NCBI GenBank assembly: GCA_934502905.1
Contig: CAKSVK010000129.1
Span: 1 to 10,507 of the forward strand
Length of the DNA stretch: 10,507 nucleotides
Direction: 5' to 3'
From: an uncultured Chitinophagaceae bacterium
GTDB lineage: Bacteria; Bacteroidota; Bacteroidia; Chitinophagales; Chitinophagaceae
The translations under genes and the position numbers were made by a program. Positions 6,697-10,507 of the stretch are shown in pieces (position 1 is the stretch's first letter; every line of letters begins with the position of its first letter). The notes beneath the pieces are model-generated. The model did no database searches. It worked only from the letters and a program-made list of their open reading frames with translations, and was not told the DNA's origin.

Positions 6697-7827
6697 ATGT
6701 TGAGCAAAACTATTATTACAGCATCTCTTACAACCTGCATTCTATTAGCATCTTGTGGAGATGGAACCTCAAAAAAAGAAAAGCCGGCAGAAACAGATCC
6801 CGCTGCCCCGGCTATTGAGACAGGTTACTTTACAGAAGACGGCATTCCCGTTCCGGAAGTACATGCCTCCACTATTCTGCATTTAAACAACGGAGAGCTG
6901 CTGGCAGCCTGGTTCGGCGGGAAAAAGGAAGGAACGGATGACGTAGGCATTTACCTGGTAAAAGGAAAACCGGGCAGTTGGGGCGCCCCCACGGAAGTAT
7001 CTAAAATACGGGAAGATGCGCACTGGAATCCTGTATTGGCACAGGCGCCCGACGGAAAGGTCACTTTGTTCTTCAAGGTGGGAAAGAAAATTCCAACCTG
7101 GGAAACATGGTATATCGTATCGGAAGATAACGGCAATACCTGGACGGAAGCCAAAGAGCTGGTGACCGGCGATAAGGGTGGCCGTGGTCCCGTACGCAAC
7201 AAACCCATTATACTGGCAGATGGCAAATGGGTAGCCGGCGCCTCACACGAAGATGGTCCCTGGGAAGCTTTTGCCGACATCAGCACCGACAACGGTGCTA
7301 CCTGGAAAGCAACCCCCTATCTGAAGCTGGACAAAAACGTATTTTCCGGCAAGGGTAAAGGATTGATACAGCCTACCCTTTGGGAGTCTGCACCCGGAAA
7401 AGTACACATGCTGCTACGAAGCACTGCCGGAGCCATCTACCGCGCTGATTCAGAAGATGGTGCGCTTACATGGTCCGAGCCTTACCAAACAGGTCTGCCG
7501 AATCCTAACAGCGGTATAGATCTCACCCGGCTGGATGACGGCACCCTGGTGCTGGCATACAATCCCGACACGACCAACTGGGGCTCCCGTAACCCGCTTT
7601 CACTGGCAATATCGTTTGATAACGGCACCACCTGGCCGAAGGAACTCAATATCGCCTATAGCGACCAGCCGCCTGCAGAAGGACAGAGGCGTCCCGAATT
7701 TTCTTACCCGGCGGTGATCCACTACGGCGACACCATTGCAGTTACCTATACCTGGAACAGGAAAAAGATAGCTTACTGGATCGGGACCAAAGCCGCCTTG
7801 CTGAAGGAAGCAAAGGACCGGAAATAA
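6697..7827 (+). CDS. BNR/Asp-box sialidase-like lipoprotein
   Basis: Exported lipoprotein with a six-bladed beta-propeller of the BNR_2/sialidase-like superfamily, 376 residues. Seen: signal peptide ending in the lipobox LLASC (Cys20), then a charged linker to about 40; Asp boxes at 142-149 (SEDNGNTW), 196-203 (STDNGATW), 252-259 (SEDGALTW, degenerate) and 306-313 (SFDNGTTW), spaced 54-56 residues as propeller blades should be; conserved blocks VHASTI (55-60), GPVRNKPI, LLRSTAG (239-245), NPNSGIDL (269-276) and RRPEFSYPA (331-339). The FRIP motif of GH33 sialidases, which gives the first Arg of the carboxylate-binding triad, is absent; VHAST is in its place. It probably acts on a glycan outside the cytoplasm and feeds the symporter and aldolase, but need not be a true sialidase. 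Preceded by a strong Shine-Dalgarno. Confidence 0.87.
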   Translation: MLSKTIITASLTTCILLASCGDGTSKKEKPAETDPAAPAIETGYFTEDGIPVPEVHASTILHLNNGELLAAWFGGKKEGTDDVGIYLVKGKPGSWGAPTEVSKIREDAHWNPVLAQAPDGKVTLFFKVGKKIPTWETWYIVSEDNGNTWTEAKELVTGDKGGRGPVRNKPIILADGKWVAGASHEDGPWEAFADISTDNGATWKATPYLKLDKNVFSGKGKGLIQPTLWESAPGKVHMLLRSTAGAIYRADSEDGALTWSEPYQTGLPNPNSGIDLTRLDDGTLVLAYNPDTTNWGSRNPLSLAISFDNGTTWPKELNIAYSDQPPAEGQRRPEFSYPAVIHYGDTIAVTYTWNRKKIAYWIGTKAALLKEAKDRK

Positions 7828-7857
7828 CCTTTTTAATTCTGAGTTATGATAGAGCAA

Positions 7858-7890
7858 AATGGGGTTGTGGGAAATATCTGCAACCCCATT
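7858..7890. terminator. 10-bp perfect inverted repeat between lipoprotein and membrane protein genes
   Basis: Arms AATGGGGTTG (7858-7867) and CAACCCCATT (7881-7890) around a 13-nt loop, in the 99-bp gap before the last operon gene. It is not followed by a clean T-run on the plus strand (CTTCATTAATC follows). It may be a weak terminator that lowers expression of the last gene, an RNA-processing or stabilising hairpin, or a protein site. The hairpin is clear; its role is not. Confidence 0.5.
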
Positions 7891-7926
7891 CTTCATTAAT
7901 CAAAAATATTTCAACCATCTCTTTCC

Positions 7927-9216
7927 ATGAAACAATCGATCTTCCTGAGCCGTATGCTGCCCGTGGCCCTGGTATTCGGTACTGCCTGGGCCGCCAGAGG
8001 GCAATTCGGCCACGAATATGGTGCCACATGGGCGGCTGCCATCGGTATACTCGCCGCCATTGTTTTTTCCGGGAGGGAAGACTGGTACAAACGATTACCT
8101 GCTATTACAGCGCTCGCCGCCATCGCGTGGGGGGCGGGAGGTATGATCAGTTACGGAATGCTTGTAGGGTACAGTCATGCACCAGACCTGCTGAACACCG
8201 GATATGGCATGCTGATGCTGACCATTGCCGGTGGGCTGTATGGATATATGGGTGGTGGTGTACTGGGGCTGGCATTGGAATCCACACCGGTGCGTAAGGT
8301 AGACTGGGCATCGCTGTTCACACAAATGATAGCAGGCGGATACTTGTGCTGGGGTGTGCTTATTCATCAACTGGAATGGCTGATGACACCTCCCCGTTCA
8401 GAATTATGGGCGGGCTGCCTGGGAGCCTCACTGGCATTAGGATGGTATATGTATCGCCATGGTTATCACCGGGCGTTGCGTACAGCATGGTATAGCGCAT
8501 TGGGTGGAGGTTTTGGCTTTGGCTTAGGTGTATTTCTCCAAAGGCTGGGACATGCATCTGGTATTACATTCAACTGGTGGAATGTAATGGAATACTCTAC
8601 CGGTTTTTTTTCCGGGCTGGGGCTCTCTTATGCGTTGTATTCGCGCAGCTATTGGCCAAAAACGGTTACCCCCCATCGTACTTCCAATATCATCGGCTGG
8701 GTTTTCCTGGTGGTATTACTTCCTGTGCTCAACCTGCTGGAAGCGGTGCAGTTTGAAAAGCTGGTAAAGCAGGGTATTGCCCTGAACATGGAGCGTCCCG
8801 AAAGCTTTGCTTTCGCCTGGCGAAGCATTACCTGCGTGCTGTCTTTAATATTATCCGTTATATTAACAATCTACTTTAGACCCGCCAGGCAACAACCGTC
8901 CAGGACGCAGGTGAACTGGCTGATACTTATTTACCTCACCTGGTATATCGTGCTCAGCAATATCCTCAGCGCTACCTGGCTGCACCATAAATTTGATTCG
9001 CAGCATTTGTATTGGGTGAACCTGGTAGTGATTGCAATCATGCTGTTTAAGAGTAAAACCTTTAGCGGTATAACAGACGACAATGTGCCTGTCCGGCCCT
9101 GGACAGCTCATCTGTTGAAATGGTGGGGCATAGCGCTGCTGATCCTGTTGCTGGCCGCCTGTTATGCTGTTACATTAAATTACCAGCATGGAGGTGCAAG
9201 GCTGAGATTTGAGTAA
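7927..9216 (+). CDS. Polytopic membrane protein of unrecognised family
   Basis: A 429-residue protein with about 10-12 predicted membrane helices (for example 10-22, 33-48, 58-80, 95-118, 131-151, 161-176, 189-204, 225-239, 254-272, 298-316, 330-348, 361-374, 399-416). I do not recognise the family. Conserved-looking polar or charged features sit in or next to helices: ARGQFGHEYGATW (23-35), HQLEW (147-151), LGHASGITFNWWNVMEY (207-223) and SATWLHHKF (348-356). Buried Arg, His, Glu and Trp suggest substrate or ion binding rather than pure scaffolding. It is the last gene of the symporter-aldolase-BNR operon, 99 bp after the lipoprotein gene with an inverted repeat in the gap. It could be a second transporter, a membrane enzyme acting on a glycan or lipid-linked sugar, or a sensor. 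No catalytic motif known to me is present. Confidence 0.75.
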   Translation: MKQSIFLSRMLPVALVFGTAWAARGQFGHEYGATWAAAIGILAAIVFSGREDWYKRLPAITALAAIAWGAGGMISYGMLVGYSHAPDLLNTGYGMLMLTIAGGLYGYMGGGVLGLALESTPVRKVDWASLFTQMIAGGYLCWGVLIHQLEWLMTPPRSELWAGCLGASLALGWYMYRHGYHRALRTAWYSALGGGFGFGLGVFLQRLGHASGITFNWWNVMEYSTGFFSGLGLSYALYSRSYWPKTVTPHRTSNIIGWVFLVVLLPVLNLLEAVQFEKLVKQGIALNMERPESFAFAWRSITCVLSLILSVILTIYFRPARQQPSRTQVNWLILIYLTWYIVLSNILSATWLHHKFDSQHLYWVNLVVIAIMLFKSKTFSGITDDNVPVRPWTAHLLKWWGIALLILLLAACYAVTLNYQHGGARLRFE

Positions 9217-9244
9217 GCTCTACGCTTGGGGCTGACCCAAAAAG

Positions 9245-9640
9245 TCACCATTGCGATCCACGGCGATGGAAGCAATCTGGAATATATAAATTTTCATAGC
9301 TCAACGGATCGCCCTGGTCGTCCCTCCCGGCCAATGAAATATAATATAATCTACTGTAATCAACGATCTGCAAAAAGGTGCATCGCACCGTGAATATTTT
9401 AGTAAACATGGAAGGGTTATTATCCCGAGCCGCAGCGCGGCAAAATATTATTTTGTTTCCGTAAACACCCGCCCGGCTGAACATTGCCCGGACAGGGCAG
9501 GTGGTCTTCCTTTTAACGCCAGGCTCCCCGTTCCGCAAAATGTGGGATTGATTAAGCTTTGGCACTACTGTGGCTTCAGCTACAGAACCCTGATGCAATA
9601 TGCACAATAAAAAGATCAACCAACTGATCATCGTTGACAC
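9245..9640 (-). CDS. Doubtful hypothetical protein (131 aa)
   Basis: Open frame starting at GTG 9640 or ATG 9631. The N-terminus is hydrophobic (ISWLIFLLCILHQGSVAEA) and could be a signal peptide. The rest (for example VYGNKIIFCRAAARDN and GRDDQGDPLSYENLYI) shows no domain I know. Near the 3' end a one-base slip would give a different protein-like continuation (IFQIASIAVDRNGDFLG), so this may be a frameshifted remnant. A 25-codon frame, ATG 9297 to stop 9220, carries that continuation by itself. There is no Shine-Dalgarno. It may not be a gene at all. Confidence 0.2.
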   Translation of the reverse strand: MSTMISWLIFLLCILHQGSVAEATVVPKLNQSHILRNGEPGVKRKTTCPVRAMFSRAGVYGNKIIFCRAAARDNNPSMFTKIFTVRCTFLQIVDYSRLYYISLAGRDDQGDPLSYENLYIPDCFHRRGSQW

Positions 9641-9652
9641 TACATGTCACGG

Positions 9653-9665
9653 CTCAATGATTGAG
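9653..9665. repeat. Small palindrome CTCAAT-G-ATTGAG
   Basis: Perfect 6-bp arms around one base, flanked at a small offset by TGTC (9645-9648) and GACA (9666-9669). It lies just upstream of the doubtful minus-strand frame. It could be a protein-binding site or remnant of a mobile-element end; there is no further support for either. Confidence 0.35.
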
Positions 9666-9706
9666 GACACTAATTGTTAACCTGCAAGGGAGATTCTTAG
9701 CTATAT

Positions 9707-9771
9707 AGGGTTCCGAACCTTTTTTGACCAGGTTGCCATACAGGCAGACTGCCGCCAAGGTCCGGAACCCT
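9707..9771. repeat. 15-bp inverted repeat around a 35-nt centre
   Basis: AGGGTTCCGAACCTT (9707-9721) and AAGGTCCGGAACCCT (9757-9771) pair with one mismatch. The left arm is itself nearly palindromic (GGTTC-C-GAACC) and runs into six T residues (9720-9725). The centre has its own small symmetry (GGCAG-A-CTGCC). It sits 22 bp past the receptor stop codon. It may be a 3' stem for the receptor mRNA, a plus-strand terminator at the left arm, or a small inverted-repeat element. Confidence 0.45.
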
Positions 9772-9792
9772 TTTCCACATAAACGTCATCAC

Positions 9793-10507
9793 CTAAAACT
9801 GGATCCGGTAATTAAAATTCGGCCAAAAGCCCAGCTGATATTGGGTACGGATGATGCCTGCACGGCTGTCATACCATTGGTTGAATATATTTTTTCGATT
9901 CGTGATATTTTGAAAATCAACAAAAAACTCCTGCATGAATCCTTTATTGTTCATCCGGTAGGTAAGCTTCAGGTCCATTCTCATATACATTTTCGTACGC
10001 TCCTCAAACGACCTGTTCTCATAATAGATCGCCCTGCCGGCTGCTACTGAAGCATCTTTATCTATTGCCGTGTATCGTTTACCCCCTGCCGTTGTAATTT
10101 TTATATCCACTGCTATTGTGTGCATATCCCGTATTTGCCATTCTTTACCGGATAACAGGTTCACCACATAATTACCGTTAAACGCCGTATTATGTTTTAT
10201 CCCGTTGCTTCCCTTATATTTCGAATCAAACAGGGATACGGTCCCCAGGAAATAGTATCCATTTGAAAAAGGTTTCTCCACCGTCAGCTCAGCGCCATAA
10301 TTATATCCTTTCCCTTTGCTTACCAGGCTGTCCTCCAGTCCGGCGCCATATCCCGCACCTACATTCAGCATAGACCAGTCAGTCAGCCTTTTTTCCACCG
10401 GAACTTTTTCCAGCAACTGCGTATAGGCTTCCACTTTATATTTCCAGCTGTTGTTCATCGTATTTTCCCAGCCGGCAACAAAATGCGTACTCTTTGTAAA
10501 ATCAAGA
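9793..10507 (-). CDS. TonB-dependent receptor, C-terminal part (5' end outside window)
   Basis: Last 237 residues of an outer-membrane beta-barrel. The frame stays open through the right edge (LDFTKSTHFVAGWENT precedes the first internal Met), so the N-terminal plug and any carboxypeptidase-like domain are outside the window. Seen: alternating barrel strands such as WKYKVEAYTQLLEKVPV and NYGAELTVEKPF with the turn GYYFLGTVSLFDSKY; RMDLKLTYRMNNKG; FFVDFQNITNRKN, a motif common near the end of these barrels; and a final strand QLGFWPNFNYRIQF ending in the terminal Phe used by the BAM machinery. The end differs from the typical SusC style, so it is more likely a general peptide, metal or unknown-ligand receptor. 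It points toward the operon and is not part of it. Confidence 0.9.
   Translation of the reverse strand, partial: LDFTKSTHFVAGWENTMNNSWKYKVEAYTQLLEKVPVEKRLTDWSMLNVGAGYGAGLEDSLVSKGKGYNYGAELTVEKPFSNGYYFLGTVSLFDSKYKGSNGIKHNTAFNGNYVVNLLSGKEWQIRDMHTIAVDIKITTAGGKRYTAIDKDASVAAGRAIYYENRSFEERTKMYMRMDLKLTYRMNNKGFMQEFFVDFQNITNRKNIFNQWYDSRAGIIRTQYQLGFWPNFNYRIQF

Larger units (their letters stand above)
9217..9792. other. Intergenic region without a confident gene
   Basis: 576 bp between the membrane protein and the receptor gene. It holds a small stem-loop right after the operon stop (TTGGG / GCTGA / CCCAA, 9226-9240), one weak minus-strand open frame listed separately, a palindrome at 9653-9665 and an inverted repeat at 9707-9771. 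Short protein-like stretches appear in more than one minus-strand frame, which would fit a decayed gene or a dispersed repeat sequence. I see no tRNA. Confidence 0.5.

Noticed and set aside
9640..9771. Insertion sequence end
   Set aside because: TGTC/GACA-type symmetry and inverted repeats are present, but no transposase remnant or target-site duplication could be found, so no element is called.
9724..10050. Plus-strand open frame of 108 codons
   Set aside because: Antisense to the TonB-dependent receptor C-terminus, which has clear barrel features and continues to the window edge.

Overview
The window looks like a chromosomal stretch from a Bacteroidota species, most likely Chitinophagaceae (a Chitinophaga-like genome). 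The evidence is moderate GC, mostly weak ribosome-binding sites, a TonB-dependent receptor ending in a C-terminal Phe, an SSS symporter/aldolase/BNR-lipoprotein catabolic operon under a divergent AraC-type regulator, and a long sterol-desaturase-family hydroxylase. The taxonomic call is inference from protein style; no rRNA or marker gene is present.

Layout. Positions 2-397 hold the 3' end of a cytidine deaminase gene. Positions 417-845 hold three head-to-tail copies (A, B, C) of a repeat of about 155 bp. Positions 904-1455 hold an AT-rich gene for a REP-associated tyrosine transposase (RAYT, HUH/Y1 type). Positions 1517-1756 hold two further copies (D, E) in the same orientation. Every copy carries two short hairpins. 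The second looks like a diverged inverted copy of the first, so each unit has the architecture of a REPIN. Paired base changes in the stems suggest selection for folding.

On the minus strand, 3982-1797 encodes an AraC-family regulator followed by a membrane-bound di-iron hydroxylase resembling alkylglycerol monooxygenase. Divergent from the regulator, across a 163-bp intergenic region with a 40-bp imperfect palindrome, is a plus-strand operon (4146-9216). It encodes an SSS sodium:solute symporter, a DHDPS/N-acetylneuraminate-lyase-family aldolase, a BNR/Asp-box (sialidase-like) lipoprotein, and a polytopic membrane protein of unrecognised family. Together they suggest extracytoplasmic processing of a glycan or acidic sugar, Na+-driven import and aldol cleavage to pyruvate plus an aldehyde. 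At first sight this is sialic acid use. However, the BNR protein has no FRIP-type arginine at the expected place, the aldolase has CLSSE where GxTGE is usual, and no nanE, nanK or nagB homologue is visible. The real substrate may therefore be something else.

Positions 9217-9792 hold no confident gene: one weak minus-strand open frame, a small palindrome and a 15-bp inverted repeat around a 35-nt centre. From 9793 to the window edge, on the minus strand, is the C-terminal barrel of a TonB-dependent receptor.

The most interesting items are the RAYT with its two-hairpin repeat arrays, and the atypical sialidase/aldolase/transporter locus with its unidentified membrane protein.
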